Assembly (NCBI RefSeq): GCF_003319125.1
Contig: NZ_QOHG01000005.1
Coordinates: 62,001 to 126,000, forward strand
Reading direction: 5' to 3'
DNA from: Blastococcus sp. TF02A-26
GTDB taxonomy: Bacteria; Actinomycetota; Actinomycetes; Mycobacteriales; Geodermatophilaceae
Length of the DNA stretch: 64,000 nucleotides
A model generated the notes under the pieces. It searched no databases and was not told where the DNA came from. It worked only from the letters and a program-made list of their open reading frames with translations. Positions 16,029 to 25,286 of this stretch are shown piece by piece (position 1 is the first letter of the stretch; each line of letters opens with the position of its first letter). A program made the position numbers and the translations under genes.

Positions 16029-16997
16029 ATGTTGACTGGTCCGGCTGGGGCTCCCATGACCGGACGCCGACCCGTGGCCGTAGGCGCCGTCATCCCGTGC
16101 AAGAACGAGGTCGAGACGATCACGCGCTGTCTGGCCGCTCTCCGTGGCCAGCAGCCACCGCTGAGCCGGATCGTCGTCGTGGACAACGGCTCGACCGACG
16201 GCAGCGTGGAGTTGGCCAAGCAGTTCGCTGACACCGTGCTCGAGGTGCCGGACGGCAGCATCTCGGGCCTGCGCAACCGTGGAGCCGCTGAGCTGGCCGG
16301 TGTGGATGTGATCGCCTTCGTCGATGCCGACACCGAGGTCGGCAGCAACTGGTTGCAGGCCGGCCTCGAGGCCTTAGGAACCGGAGCCGACCTGGTCGGC
16401 TCTCGGACCCGGGCCGGCGATGACGCTCGCTGGGTGGCCCGGCGCTGGGCGGCCATCGAGGCGGCCCGGACACATTCGCGCTCGCGGGTGTGGAGCCAGC
16501 ACATGCTCGTGCGAGCTTCCCGCTTCCACTCTGTCGGCGGCTTCGCCGACATCCCGACCGGCGAGGACGCCGACCTCTCCATCCGCATCGCCGAGGCCGG
16601 CGGCCCCGTGACCCTCGTGCCCGGGATGCAAGCCATTCATCACGGCTTCCCTGCGACGCTACGGACCTTCCTGCGCCGCGAACGCTGGCACACCCGTGCT
16701 CCGGGCTGGTTCCCCCGGATGGCACGCGGCAGTCAGATCCTGGTGGCCGCGGGAGCAGTCTGGAGCGGGGCCGGTGCGATTCTGGCCGTCGACGCACTCG
16801 TCCGGCGGAGGACCGGCCGCCTGCGGCTATGGGCGGCCACGTCGGCCATCGCCGTCCCTGCGCTGGGCACGACGACGTCACGCCGTCCGGCAGCCGTCCT
16901 CCAGGACGGCCTCCTGCTGAGCATCTGGACGGCGATTCGGGTCGCCCGCCTTCCGGCCGAGATGCGACACGACCGCATCGCCAGGAACGGTGGGTGA
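16029..16997 (+). CDS. Family 2 glycosyltransferase
   Basis: The 322-residue enzyme has a GT-A fold: VGAVIPCKNEVETITRCLAA at the nucleotide-binding start, VVVDNGSTDGS, and the metal-binding DADTE (FVDADTEVGSNW, about residue 104), then GGFADIPTGEDADLSIRIA. Two C-terminal hydrophobic segments suggest membrane attachment. It should add a sugar to the lipid-linked repeat unit in the cytoplasm. The ATG at 16029 follows GAGGGGA; ATGs at 15921 and 16008 are in frame. It stands opposite flippase copy 1. Confidence 0.85.
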   Translation: MLTGPAGAPMTGRRPVAVGAVIPCKNEVETITRCLAALRGQQPPLSRIVVVDNGSTDGSVELAKQFADTVLEVPDGSISGLRNRGAAELAGVDVIAFVDADTEVGSNWLQAGLEALGTGADLVGSRTRAGDDARWVARRWAAIEAARTHSRSRVWSQHMLVRASRFHSVGGFADIPTGEDADLSIRIAEAGGPVTLVPGMQAIHHGFPATLRTFLRRERWHTRAPGWFPRMARGSQILVAAGAVWSGAGAILAVDALVRRRTGRLRLWAATSAIAVPALGTTTSRRPAAVLQDGLLLSIWTAIRVARLPAEMRHDRIARNGG

Positions 16998-17002
16998 GCG
17001 GC

Positions 17003-18025
17003 TCACCCCGCCGGCTCCACCGTCCCGGTCGCGGCCCTTTCCCCCCGGCCGCCCGAGGGCAGGGCTCCTGACCCGAACGTCCGGGCGGCGCACTCCGCAA
17101 GCGTGTGGGGTGGGCGCCATCCCACCGTCGAGGTCAGCCGCGAGGGCGGGAAGGAGAGCGGCTTGAACCGGGCGTCGAACAGGTGGGTGTCGAACAGAGC
17201 CGGCAGTCGCGCCGGCCGCCCACTGAGGGCACGGATCACCCCGGCGGCTGCCACCCCGACGCCGCGGAGGGCCGCATGGGGCACCACGACGATCCGGCCG
17301 CCGTAGCCGGCCCGGTAGAGCTTCGCGTAGTCCAGCGGGGTGATCGGGAAGCCGTCGACGACGTTGTAGGTTCCTCCGTCCGCCCGCGGATCGCAGACCA
17401 CCGTCGCGAACGCGTCGGCGCAGTTGTCGACGTGGGTCAGCGGCAGGGGCTTGCGGGAGCCGACGACGACCGTGGTGTCCCTGGCCCGCACGCCGACCCC
17501 CCACACCCAGTCGTTCCCCGGCCCCCACACGAAGCCGGGCCGCAGGACCGTCAGCGTCCACGGTGCACCGACCGCCGCCCGCCGGCACACCCGCTCCTGC
17601 CACAGCTTCGCTGCGGTGTAGCCGTCCCGGGTGTGGAGGTCCGCCTCGAGCGGACTGTCCTCGTCGAGGGAGCCGGAGACCTCGCTCCAGTCGTAGACGG
17701 AGAAGCTGCTGCACAGCACGAGGCGGCTGACGCCGCTGCCGGCCATGGCGGCGAGCAGGTGCTCGGTCGCCGTGACCGTCCCGGTGAACTGTGCGCCGGG
17801 TGAGCCGGCGACCACTGCGGCGAGGTGCACGACCGTCTCGACACCGTCGAAGAGCGCGGGAGACACCGGCCTGCGGAGGTCGCCGACGACCACCTCCGCA
17901 CCCATGGCCGCGAGGTCGTCGTCCGGACGCCGGACGAGTGCCCGAGCGGTGAGGCCGCGGTCCCGGAGCGCGGCAACCACACGGCGCCCCAGAAAACCCC
18001 CGGCGCCGGTCACGAGCACGCTCAC
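17003..18025 (-). CDS. NAD-dependent sugar epimerase/dehydratase (extended SDR)
   Basis: The 340-residue protein starts with the Rossmann motif VTGAGGFLGRRVV and shows the catalytic triad region CSSFSVYDW and YTAAKLWQE (YxxxK, about residues 130-143), plus RPGFVWGPGN and THVDNCADA typical of extended short-chain dehydrogenases. It probably edits a nucleotide sugar for the polysaccharide; the exact reaction is unknown. The GTG at 18025 overlaps the stop of the upstream oxidoreductase gene (GTGA), so the two form an operon. Confidence 0.85.
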   Translation of the reverse strand: MSVLVTGAGGFLGRRVVAALRDRGLTARALVRRPDDDLAAMGAEVVVGDLRRPVSPALFDGVETVVHLAAVVAGSPGAQFTGTVTATEHLLAAMAGSGVSRLVLCSSFSVYDWSEVSGSLDEDSPLEADLHTRDGYTAAKLWQERVCRRAAVGAPWTLTVLRPGFVWGPGNDWVWGVGVRARDTTVVVGSRKPLPLTHVDNCADAFATVVCDPRADGGTYNVVDGFPITPLDYAKLYRAGYGGRIVVVPHAALRGVGVAAAGVIRALSGRPARLPALFDTHLFDARFKPLSFPPSRLTSTVGWRPPHTLAECAARTFGSGALPSGGRGERAATGTVEPAG

Positions 18026-19080
18026 CGCAACTCCTCCACCTGATCGGTCAGCCCGGCGACGATACGGGCGGTGGCGTCCACGTCGTCCAACGAGAGCGGT
18101 GGCTCCGTTCCGTCCTCCAGGCTTGCGTAAAAGGCGCCGAGGAGGAACCAGAGTCCCTCGTAGCTCCCGGGAGCCGATGTCAACTTCCCCCACAGGGAGC
18201 GCGCCGCCGACGAGACGGTGCCCCTGGCCTCAGCGACTGCATTGGCGAGCGGTCGGAGAGGTGGCGGGCCGCCACGGAGCGAGTCGACGGTGAGGCGGCC
18301 CTCGTAGAGGTTGATGCGCGCCTGGGCGCGCTCGCCGAAGACGCTGACCCAGAAGCCGTCCGGGCCGGACCTGCTGCCGAAGCTCAGCGTCGCCAGTCCT
18401 GCGTCGGTCCGCACGGTCCCCACCATGTCGACGTACGGCACCGGCGTCCGACCGGCCTCGCCGGGCAGCCACGTCGCGTGGACGCCGGTGGGCTCGCCCA
18501 GGAACTCGTGCACCAAGGACGCCATGTGCGGCAGGAAGTCCGTGATGGGGCCACCCGGCAACTGCAGGGTCGGGTGCGGCAGGAACGGGTCCGCGAACGG
18601 GTGGTTGCTCCCGGCGATGCTCTGGAAGAAGCGGACGTCGATCTGGTGGACCGCTCCGAACTCACCTCCGCCTATAAGGCGCTGGACCTGCCGCACCTCC
18701 CGCGCGAAACGGTAGTTCTGGTTCTCGATCAGGCGCAGACCCCGGCTCCGCGCCTCGTCCCGGAGCCGCGACCAGCCCTCGTACGTCGGGGCGACCGGCT
18801 TTTCGACGACGACGTGAGCCCCTGCCTGAAGCGCGTCGAGGGCGATTCCCACGTGCGCGTTGGGCGGGGTGGTCACGTGCACCGCGTCGGGACGGGCGTC
18901 GGCGAGCATCGTGCCGGTGTCGGCATACCAGCAGCGCACGCCGAAGCGCTCGGCCGTCGCCTCGGCGCGAGCCGGGGAGAGATCGACGACCCCGACCACC
19001 TCGACATCCGGGAGCGACTTCAGGCAGGCCAGGTGCGTCTCGGCGATGGCCCCGGTTCCGACGACGGCGGCCCGGGTCAC
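18022..19080 (-). CDS. Gfo/Idh/MocA-family oxidoreductase
   Basis: The 352-residue protein begins with VVGTGAIAETHLACLKSLPD (NAD(P) Rossmann fold) and contains the family EKP motif (VVVEKPVAPTYEGW, about residue 94) and NQNYRFAREV. Such enzymes oxidise or reduce sugar hydroxyl or keto groups of nucleotide sugars or free sugars. It is translationally coupled to the epimerase downstream, and the pair likely makes a modified sugar for the polymer. The GTG at 19080 is the start. Confidence 0.85.
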   Translation of the reverse strand: MTRAAVVGTGAIAETHLACLKSLPDVEVVGVVDLSPARAEATAERFGVRCWYADTGTMLADARPDAVHVTTPPNAHVGIALDALQAGAHVVVEKPVAPTYEGWSRLRDEARSRGLRLIENQNYRFAREVRQVQRLIGGGEFGAVHQIDVRFFQSIAGSNHPFADPFLPHPTLQLPGGPITDFLPHMASLVHEFLGEPTGVHATWLPGEAGRTPVPYVDMVGTVRTDAGLATLSFGSRSGPDGFWVSVFGERAQARINLYEGRLTVDSLRGGPPPLRPLANAVAEARGTVSSAARSLWGKLTSAPGSYEGLWFLLGAFYASLEDGTEPPLSLDDVDATARIVAGLTDQVEELR

Positions 19081-19189
19081 GCCGACTCCCTGCTAACGGT
19101 CATGACAGCGACCGCCTCCCTGCATCTGTCGGCAGCTCCTCGTCGATCGAGGGAGCTGACCCTAGTCACCGTCGTCGCCGGTTCCCGTA

Positions 19190-19305
19190 CGTGGTGCGGT
19201 CGACCACCCGGAGGAGTGCTATAACCTCTCTTCCGTGCTCTGCTTTCCGGTCTCCTGGTCCTGCGGTGACGGCCAGCGCCGGCAGCAACCGCGTCGGAGC
19301 CCGCG
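19190..19305 (+). promoter_or_regulatory. Probable promoter and leader of the first wzz-wzy pair
   Basis: TATAAC at 19220-19225, in locally AT-richer DNA, is a plausible -10 element ahead of the co-polymerase gene, with a leader of roughly 75 bases. A -35 box is not clear. GGAG at 19296-19299 may be the ribosome site for the CTG start proposed at 19306. Confidence 0.4.
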
Positions 19306-20238
19306 CTGAGCGCCGAGAGCTCCGCCCCCGGGGCGCCGGATACCGAGGTCCAGGCGCCCTCCGGCCGCCGCACGGTCCGGCGAGGCGGCAGATCGTCCGG
19401 CAGGTGGCGCATCGTCGCGATCGTCGGTGCCGCGATCGTGCTCGGTGCCCTGGTGGCAGGGGTGGGAGCGGCCATGACCGGCCAGCAGTACACGGCATCG
19501 GCCGAGGTCCGCTGGGATCCGACCGGCCTGGAGACCGTGAGGGCGAGTGTCCCCAACTCGCCCGATGCGCTGGACCGTCAGGTCGCCGACCAGCGGGAGG
19601 TGGTCCTCTCGGACCAGGTCGTCAACAGCGCCGCCGACGAGCTCGGCATGGACCCGGAGGAGGTCCGCGACATCGTCGAGGTCGGCACCCAGGCCGGTAG
19701 CAGCGTGCTGACCATCAGCGCCACGGACGACGACGCCAGGCAGGCGGCCGCCGTGAGTGCGGCGATGACCACGGCCTACGTCGACTCCGCCCGCTCGTCC
19801 AGCGCGGGCGTCCTGGCCGATCAGGCCACGGTCCTGCAGGGCAGCATCGACCGGCTGCAGGACGAGGCCGCGGCGTTGAACGACGAGCTGGCGAGGGTCA
19901 ACGCCGATCTGGCCACGATCCCCACGGCCTCCCCCGCCTACGGAGCCACCCAGAACCGGGCCACCCAGACCTCGAACCGCCTCGCCGACGTGGCGGCCCG
20001 GCTGTCGGACCTGACCGGCCAGCAGGACACGTTCCGCGCCTCCGCCGACCTCTACACCGGTCCGGCCTCCGTGCTCCGTGAGGCCGAGACCCCCGATAAC
20101 CCCTCGTCGCTGTCCGTCCCCACGGCCGCGGTCCTCGGAGCGGCTCTCGGGCTGCTGCTCGGACTCTGCGCCGTCTTCTTCCTCTCCCGGCGGTGGAACG
20201 CCCCTGCCGAGGGCGGCCGGCCCACCGCCGGCGCGTGA
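19306..20238 (+). CDS. Wzz-like polysaccharide co-polymerase (chain-length determinant), copy 1
   Basis: The 310-residue protein has a basic cytoplasmic N-terminus, one helix (RIVAIVGAAIVLGALVAGVG), an extracytoplasmic region with coiled-coil character (about residues 155-220) and a second helix near the end (AAVLGAALGLLLGLCAVFFL). It is homologous to 27540-28475 and lacks a tyrosine kinase domain. No standard start allows the whole first helix: GTG at 19438 would cut it. CTG at 19306, six bases after GGAG, gives 310 residues, close to the 311 of the paralogue. The stop overlaps the polymerase start (GTGA). Confidence 0.75.
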   Translation: MSAESSAPGAPDTEVQAPSGRRTVRRGGRSSGRWRIVAIVGAAIVLGALVAGVGAAMTGQQYTASAEVRWDPTGLETVRASVPNSPDALDRQVADQREVVLSDQVVNSAADELGMDPEEVRDIVEVGTQAGSSVLTISATDDDARQAAAVSAAMTTAYVDSARSSSAGVLADQATVLQGSIDRLQDEAAALNDELARVNADLATIPTASPAYGATQNRATQTSNRLADVAARLSDLTGQQDTFRASADLYTGPASVLREAETPDNPSSLSVPTAAVLGAALGLLLGLCAVFFLSRRWNAPAEGGRPTAGA

Positions 20239-21503
20239 CACCGACCCCGGAGACCACCTCCGCCATGGATCCCGTGGCGCCCCGCACGCCCGCCACGTGG
20301 GAAGCGGCACGGGGCCGCGCGACCGCGCCCTGCTCCATCGCCCTACTGGTGGGCTCGGTCCTCCTCCAGCGGTTGGGGTTCAGCGTCGGGGGCGGCCAGA
20401 TCCACCTGACGGTGCCGTTCACCCTGGTCGTCCTGGCCATCGGCATGCGCACCGGGGAGTTCCGCATCGTCGGCGCGAAATTGCGGGCGGTCGCCGTCAT
20501 GTGGTTCGCCGCCGGCGTCTGCACGCTCCTGCAGGTGGCCGTCGGATTTACGCCCTCCCTGCTCTCGCTGGGCTTCGTCATCGTGCTCTACGCGATGCTC
20601 GCGTTCTCCGCCAGGCTCTCCCCCGCGGCCGTGGCCTCGGTGGAGCGGGTCTTCCTCGGCATGATGGCCGGCTTCGCCGTCGTCTCGGTCCTGCAGATGC
20701 TGGTGCAGTTCCTGGGCGTGCCCTACGAGGACCTGCTGCAGCGAGTCGTGCCCGAGTCCCTGCTGCTCAACGAGTACCACACGGCCGACCCGATCGCCTA
20801 CGGCGAGTCGTTGCGCCGCTCCAACGGCGTCCTCTTCCTCGAGCCGTCGTTCTTGTCGATGTACCTCGGTCTGGCCGTGGCCCTGGCCGTCTACCGGCGA
20901 CGCGGGTGGGTCCTGGTGACCGTGCTCCTCGTCGGTTTGGTGCCGCCGCTGGGTGGCAGCGGTGTGGTGGTCGCCGTTCCGGCTCTCGCCCTGCTGGCCC
21001 TCACCAGCGGCCGCCGCGCGCTCCTCACCATCCTGCCGGCGCTCGCGGTGGCCGTCCTCGTCGCCACCGTGACACCCCTCGGGGAGCGCTACATCGAGCG
21101 GTCCACCGAGGCGACGGACTCGCGTACCAGTTCGAGCTTCCGGCTCATCCAGCCGTACTCGGCGCTGCTCGGTCCCTCGGTGGACGGCCCGCTCGTCGCC
21201 GCGGTGGGCCATGGTGCCGGCAGCGCCAACGACTACCTGATCGCGGTCGGTACGCCCGAGGTGACCCAGCCGATCGTGCCGAAGGTCGTCTTCGAGTACG
21301 GCATGGTGGGGGCGCTGGGCATCCTGATGGTGCTGCTCGTGACCCTCGGCAAGGGTGTGCGGGCCAGGCCCTGGACGGCGGGGCTGCTCCTGCTCTACCT
21401 GTACGTCAACGCGTCGTTCCTGGAGAGCACCACCGTCTTCATGACCCTGTTCTGGATCTCACTGCTCCCGGCGGTGTCGGCGGATCACCAGAGCCGGCGG
21501 TAG
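20235..21503 (+). CDS. O-antigen polymerase-like membrane protein (Wzy type), copy 1
   Basis: The 422-residue protein has about ten to twelve helices and one large loop, and is homologous to 28472-29758: both contain VLFLEPSFL, VTPLGERYIERSTE / ATPLGDLYFERSTE and an IVPKVVFEYG / VIPKLLVEYG motif near the end. Members join repeat units outside the membrane or act as O-antigen ligases. The GTG at 20235 overlaps the co-polymerase stop; ATG at 20265 is an alternative. The last 19 bases overlap the end of the convergent GH26-like gene. It ends with TAG. Confidence 0.8.
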   Translation: MTPTPETTSAMDPVAPRTPATWEAARGRATAPCSIALLVGSVLLQRLGFSVGGGQIHLTVPFTLVVLAIGMRTGEFRIVGAKLRAVAVMWFAAGVCTLLQVAVGFTPSLLSLGFVIVLYAMLAFSARLSPAAVASVERVFLGMMAGFAVVSVLQMLVQFLGVPYEDLLQRVVPESLLLNEYHTADPIAYGESLRRSNGVLFLEPSFLSMYLGLAVALAVYRRRGWVLVTVLLVGLVPPLGGSGVVVAVPALALLALTSGRRALLTILPALAVAVLVATVTPLGERYIERSTEATDSRTSSSFRLIQPYSALLGPSVDGPLVAAVGHGAGSANDYLIAVGTPEVTQPIVPKVVFEYGMVGALGILMVLLVTLGKGVRARPWTAGLLLLYLYVNASFLESTTVFMTLFWISLLPAVSADHQSRR

Positions 21504-22552
21504 GCCTCCGCCGAGTCCGGCATGCGCACGTCGTCGCCGAAGATCAGGAACCGGTTCCCGTAACGGTCGTCCTCGACGTTGAACAGGATCTCGTAGAGCA
21601 CCTGCCCTGCACCGGTGCCGCCGTGCATGCTGAACCACTGGTACATCCCCTCCACGAAGGCCGGGGAGTCACCGAAGTCCGCATTGCCCGACCACTCGGA
21701 CACGGCGAAGGGCAGTCCCATGTCCTCCGCGAACTGGCGGTGAGCCTCGAGCCCCTTGGGGGCGCCGTACTCGTCGACATCGTCGAGGCTCTCCTGGAAC
21801 TCCTCGTCCGTGCCGGCGTAGGGGTACTGGTTGTAGTAATCCACGCCGAGGACGTCGACCTGGTTGGCGCCGGGGAAGGTCTCGCGCCAGTCGATGCCGG
21901 TCTCGACCGACTCCCGGTTGACGTTGAAGACCAGCAGGGACTCCGGGTAGATCTCCTGCTGCAGCGCCCTGAAGCGGTTCCAGGCCGCGCGGAAGTCCTC
22001 GGCCTCGGTGGAGTCGACCGACCACGGGTACCAGTCGCTGTTGCTCTCGTGGGCGAAGCGGATGTACGTCGCCCCACTCTTGTCCCCGCGGAATTCCTGG
22101 AGCCGGGTCAGCGACTCCCGCCAACGCTCGTCGTAGGCGCCGTCCGCGGCAGCCTCCCACGTCTCTCCGTCGTCGATGGCGCCGATCGCGATGTCGATCG
22201 GGCCGTCCCAGTCGGCCCAGTCCCCGCCCGGCGCCAGGTCCCAGAGCTCGACCATCGCCTCGTTGGTGTCCGACCACTGCCCGGCGATCTCCAGCGGCCG
22301 GCCGCGCCAGTCGGTGAACTCGCCGGAGACGGCCGCGTCCCCCGACGCGCCGGACAGCCAGACGCCGGTACCGGCCGGGCGATCACCGGCGCCGGGTCCT
22401 GCCGGGTCGCGCCCAGCGACCACGAACGCGGCGACGAGAGCCAGCGCGACGACGAGCACGCCCGCCCACAGCGCGGTGCGGCGGCGCCGCCGGGTCTCCG
22501 GGCGCTCCTCGGACCCAGCTGGCCGAGGGGCGGGGCGCGTCGATGTCGACAT
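21485..22552 (-). CDS. GH26-like glycoside hydrolase, membrane-anchored, copy 1
   Basis: The 355-residue protein has an Arg-rich n-region and an N-terminal helix (ALWAGVLVVALALVAAFVVA, residues 27-46), then a TIM-barrel hydrolase domain with YIRFAHESNSDWYPW (presumed acid/base Glu in HE) and FAVSEWSGNADFG (presumed nucleophile Glu in SEW). Family 26 enzymes cut beta-mannans and related beta-glycans. In this locus it may trim or release the exported polymer. GGGAGG precedes the ATG at 22552. A homologue lies at 23694-24977. Confidence 0.8.
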   Translation of the reverse strand: MSTSTRPAPRPAGSEERPETRRRRRTALWAGVLVVALALVAAFVVAGRDPAGPGAGDRPAGTGVWLSGASGDAAVSGEFTDWRGRPLEIAGQWSDTNEAMVELWDLAPGGDWADWDGPIDIAIGAIDDGETWEAAADGAYDERWRESLTRLQEFRGDKSGATYIRFAHESNSDWYPWSVDSTEAEDFRAAWNRFRALQQEIYPESLLVFNVNRESVETGIDWRETFPGANQVDVLGVDYYNQYPYAGTDEEFQESLDDVDEYGAPKGLEAHRQFAEDMGLPFAVSEWSGNADFGDSPAFVEGMYQWFSMHGGTGAGQVLYEILFNVEDDRYGNRFLIFGDDVRMPDSAEAYRRLW

Positions 22553-22795
22553 GGGTGTTTCCTCCCGGGGAGGAGCACCCGACCGGGACCGAGCCCGGAG
22601 CTGCGACGCCGAGGAGCGCCGTCGGGTACAGGTGGATGGGTCGATGGACGGCGCAGGGACATCCTCGACGAGCAGCACCGCTCGGCCCGTGGCCTACACC
22701 GTGACTGTAGGTGCGTACGGAGCCTCTCGCTACGTCGCAGCCGGCCCGTGGGCCCCATCAGCGGCCCGGACCGGCCGGCCCGCAACCCAGTGCGG

Positions 22796-23548
22796 TCAGA
22801 TCACCGCGTAGCGCCGCACCCGCACCTTCTCCTTGGCCGCCTCCACGGTCCGGGCGGCCAGCGACCCCACGGTGAAGTCGATGATCCAGGCCCGACGAAC
22901 GTTCTCGCCGAGATTCGGGCCGGCACCGTGCACCATGTGCAGGTCGTGCGCCGTGGCTCCGCCGAGCGGACAGGGGGCCTCGGAGACCTCCCTCTCGTCC
23001 ACCTCGAGGTACTGCACCGTCTTGCCATCGGCCGTCGTCCGCGTCAGGTGCGGCCGCCGCCCGGCCCGGTGACTGCCCGGCACGTAGCGCATCGCACCGT
23101 CGGCCACCGCGGTGTCTTGGAAGGGCATCCACACGGCCAGCCGCTCGGCCCGGTCAGGGTCGTACCCCGAGTCCTGGTGCCACGAGGTGGTGCCCGCGAG
23201 GCCCGGTGGCTTGTAGATCGCGTGGTCGTACAGCGGGTAGGCGCCCGGTCCCAGCAACTGCCTCGCCAGGCCCAGCGCTGCCCGGAAGAGCGCCGTGCGA
23301 CGCAGGGCCGGCGCCAGCGTCGAGACGGCGTTGATCTCGGGCAGGATCGGGTTGCTGCGGTTGGCCGAGCCGCCCAGATCGTGGGCGAACTGGGGCGGGA
23401 TGGACGCGAACCGGTCGAACAGCTCGTCGAGCAGCGCGCGCGCGGCCGCGATCTCGGACTGCGCGACCCCGAGCGACGGCACGACGACATACCCGTCCTC
23501 GCTGAAGCGTTCCTGTACGGCCCGGGACTCGATGCCGTCGAGGGTCAT
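22796..23548 (-). CDS. Phytanoyl-CoA dioxygenase (PhyH) family oxygenase
   Basis: The 250-residue protein has the Fe(II)/2-oxoglutarate dioxygenase facial triad: HxD in TTSWHQDSGYDPD (about residue 125) and the distal His in DLHMVHGAGPNLGEN with Arg downstream (VRRAW). PhyH-type enzymes hydroxylate lipids, amino acids and sugars. Lying between two GH26-like genes inside the polysaccharide locus, it may modify the sugar or its lipid carrier, but no substrate is predictable. ATG at 23560 is an alternative start twelve bases upstream. Confidence 0.8.
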   Translation of the reverse strand: MTLDGIESRAVQERFSEDGYVVVPSLGVAQSEIAAARALLDELFDRFASIPPQFAHDLGGSANRSNPILPEINAVSTLAPALRRTALFRAALGLARQLLGPGAYPLYDHAIYKPPGLAGTTSWHQDSGYDPDRAERLAVWMPFQDTAVADGAMRYVPGSHRAGRRPHLTRTTADGKTVQYLEVDEREVSEAPCPLGGATAHDLHMVHGAGPNLGENVRRAWIIDFTVGSLAARTVEAAKEKVRVRRYAVI

Positions 23549-23693
23549 GGCACCTCGCATGCTGACGGGGTCCGGCCCCGATCACCGGGATTCGGTGAAC
23601 ACAGCACGGACAGCTCGTGCACACGGTGTCACCGATGACGCGCCGACGCACCCCTTTCCGGTGTGAGGTAGGCGCTTCTCCCCCGGTCAGGGG

Positions 23694-24977
23694 CTAGAAG
23701 AGGTCCCGGTAGCGAGCCGCGGACAGCGGGAGACGTCCGCCGCCGAACAGCCGGTAGTCGTCGCCGTCCATGTCGACGTTGAACTGGATCTCGTAGAGCA
23801 GCTGACCGGCTCCGCCGCCGGCGTTCGCAGCGAAGAAATCGTGCATCCCTTGGACGAAGGCCGGCGAGTCACCCTTGCTGGCCTTGCCCGACCACTCCGA
23901 CACGGCGAGCGGGAGACCGACGCTGCGGGCGAAGTCGAGGTGGGCCTGCAGCCCCTTCGGCGCGCCGTAGCCGTCCGTCTGCCGGACCGACGCTGCCCAG
24001 TCCGCCGCGCTGCTCACATAGGGGTACTGGTTGTAGTAGTCGACGCCCATGACGTCGACCTGGCCCGCTCCGGGGAAGGTCCGCCGCCAGTCGAAGCCCG
24101 TGCCCACGGACTCCCGGTTCACGCAGAAGACGAGCTTGGCGGCCGGGAAGATGCGCTGCTGGAGGGCGCGGAAACGACCCCACGCCGTGATGAAGTCGCG
24201 CTCCTCTCCGGCGGAGACCGACCACGGGTACCAGTTGCTGTTCATCTCGTGGGCGAAGCGGATGAAGACCGTGCCGGCCCGGGCGCCCCACGCGGCGCGC
24301 ATGTTCTCCAGCGACTGCTGCCAGCGTGCGTCGTAGGCGCCGGTCGCCGCCGCGGCCCACGACTCGTCCGCGCTGATGGCGCCGATGGCGATGTCGATGG
24401 ATTGGTCCCAGGCGCCGTACTCCTGCCCGGGATCCAGCGACCACAGCTCGATCTGACCCACGTTGCTGTCGGCCCAGGTCCCGGCGATGGGTACCGAACT
24501 CCCGCGCCAGGCAGCGAACTGCCCGTTCGCCACTCCCGTTCCGGAGGCCCCGGACAGCCAGGTGCCCGACGGCACGACAGGAGCGGCGCCGGCGGTCTGA
24601 GGAGCAGGTGATGCGACGGACGGCGGCACAGCCCCCGTGGCCACGGGTGCGGGGGCCCGCGCGGGCTCGTCGCTCGAGGGGTCCGCGGACGGCGAGATGG
24701 AGCCGGGGTCAGCCTCCGTGGACTCCGGCGGAGCGGCCGCCGGCGAGGAGGGCACGGCCTCGCTCGGTGTCCGGGGAGCCGTAACGGAGTCGGTGTCCGA
24801 CGGAGTCGCTGCGGCCGAGGACCGTGCCGGGGCGGAGTCGTCCCCTTCGAAGGCCGAGGCGAGCGACAGCCCGCCGTCCGCGCAGGCGGCGACGGGGACC
24901 AGGACGGCCGCGACGGCCAACCCGGCGAGCAGCCGGCGCCTCGCGGGGGAGCGACGCGACGCACGGTGGACGGACAT
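23694..24977 (-). CDS. GH26-like glycoside hydrolase, lipoprotein, copy 2
   Basis: The 427-residue protein starts with a signal peptide and lipobox (LAGLAVAAVLVPVAACADGG, Cys about residue 31), followed by about 100 residues of Ala/Pro/Ser linker, then a hydrolase domain like copy 1: GTWLSGASGTGV, FIRFAHEMNSNWYPW, VDVMGVDYYNQYPYV and LAVSEWSGKASKG. It should act outside the cell, tethered by lipid through a long flexible stalk. The ATG at 24977 follows AAGGGA; the frame extends to 25022 without a ribosome site. It ends with TAG. Confidence 0.8.
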   Translation of the reverse strand: MSVHRASRRSPARRRLLAGLAVAAVLVPVAACADGGLSLASAFEGDDSAPARSSAAATPSDTDSVTAPRTPSEAVPSSPAAAPPESTEADPGSISPSADPSSDEPARAPAPVATGAVPPSVASPAPQTAGAAPVVPSGTWLSGASGTGVANGQFAAWRGSSVPIAGTWADSNVGQIELWSLDPGQEYGAWDQSIDIAIGAISADESWAAAATGAYDARWQQSLENMRAAWGARAGTVFIRFAHEMNSNWYPWSVSAGEERDFITAWGRFRALQQRIFPAAKLVFCVNRESVGTGFDWRRTFPGAGQVDVMGVDYYNQYPYVSSAADWAASVRQTDGYGAPKGLQAHLDFARSVGLPLAVSEWSGKASKGDSPAFVQGMHDFFAANAGGGAGQLLYEIQFNVDMDGDDYRLFGGGRLPLSAARYRDLF

Positions 24978-25286
24978 GGGGGATCCCTTCGGAGTATTTG
25001 GTCCCCAGGCGGAGCACGGCATCGTCTGTGACGTTTGACCCCTGCGCAGAGCGACCGCCCCATTACAGACTGCAAATTGCCGGCGCTCAAGACCCTGGAG
25101 TTACTAATCTGTGATCTGTCCGGTCCCGCCCGGAACGGTCTCTGCATCGTGACCAGCGCGGACCGCTCGCCCGATGCCGGACTGTGGCAGACGACACACT
25201 GCATCAGCTCACAAGCCCGTGCGCGTGGTGTGCGGGCAGCCGCCCCGCTACTTTGCGTGTGCAGTCCGCCACCGGAGGTCCCCAAC
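24978..25286. other. Gene-free divergent region, AT-enriched
   Basis: About 310 bp separate the second GH26-like gene from the family-4 glycosyltransferase. The part around 25060-25130 is clearly richer in A+T than surrounding coding DNA, as expected for promoters, but I cannot assign specific boxes. No credible gene is present. Confidence 0.4.

Noticed and set aside
20078-23638. Open frame of 1186 codons on the plus strand
   Set aside because: It runs across and antisense to several recognisable genes (polymerase, GH26-like, PhyH) and has no domain or hydrophobic pattern. It is a GC-driven shadow.
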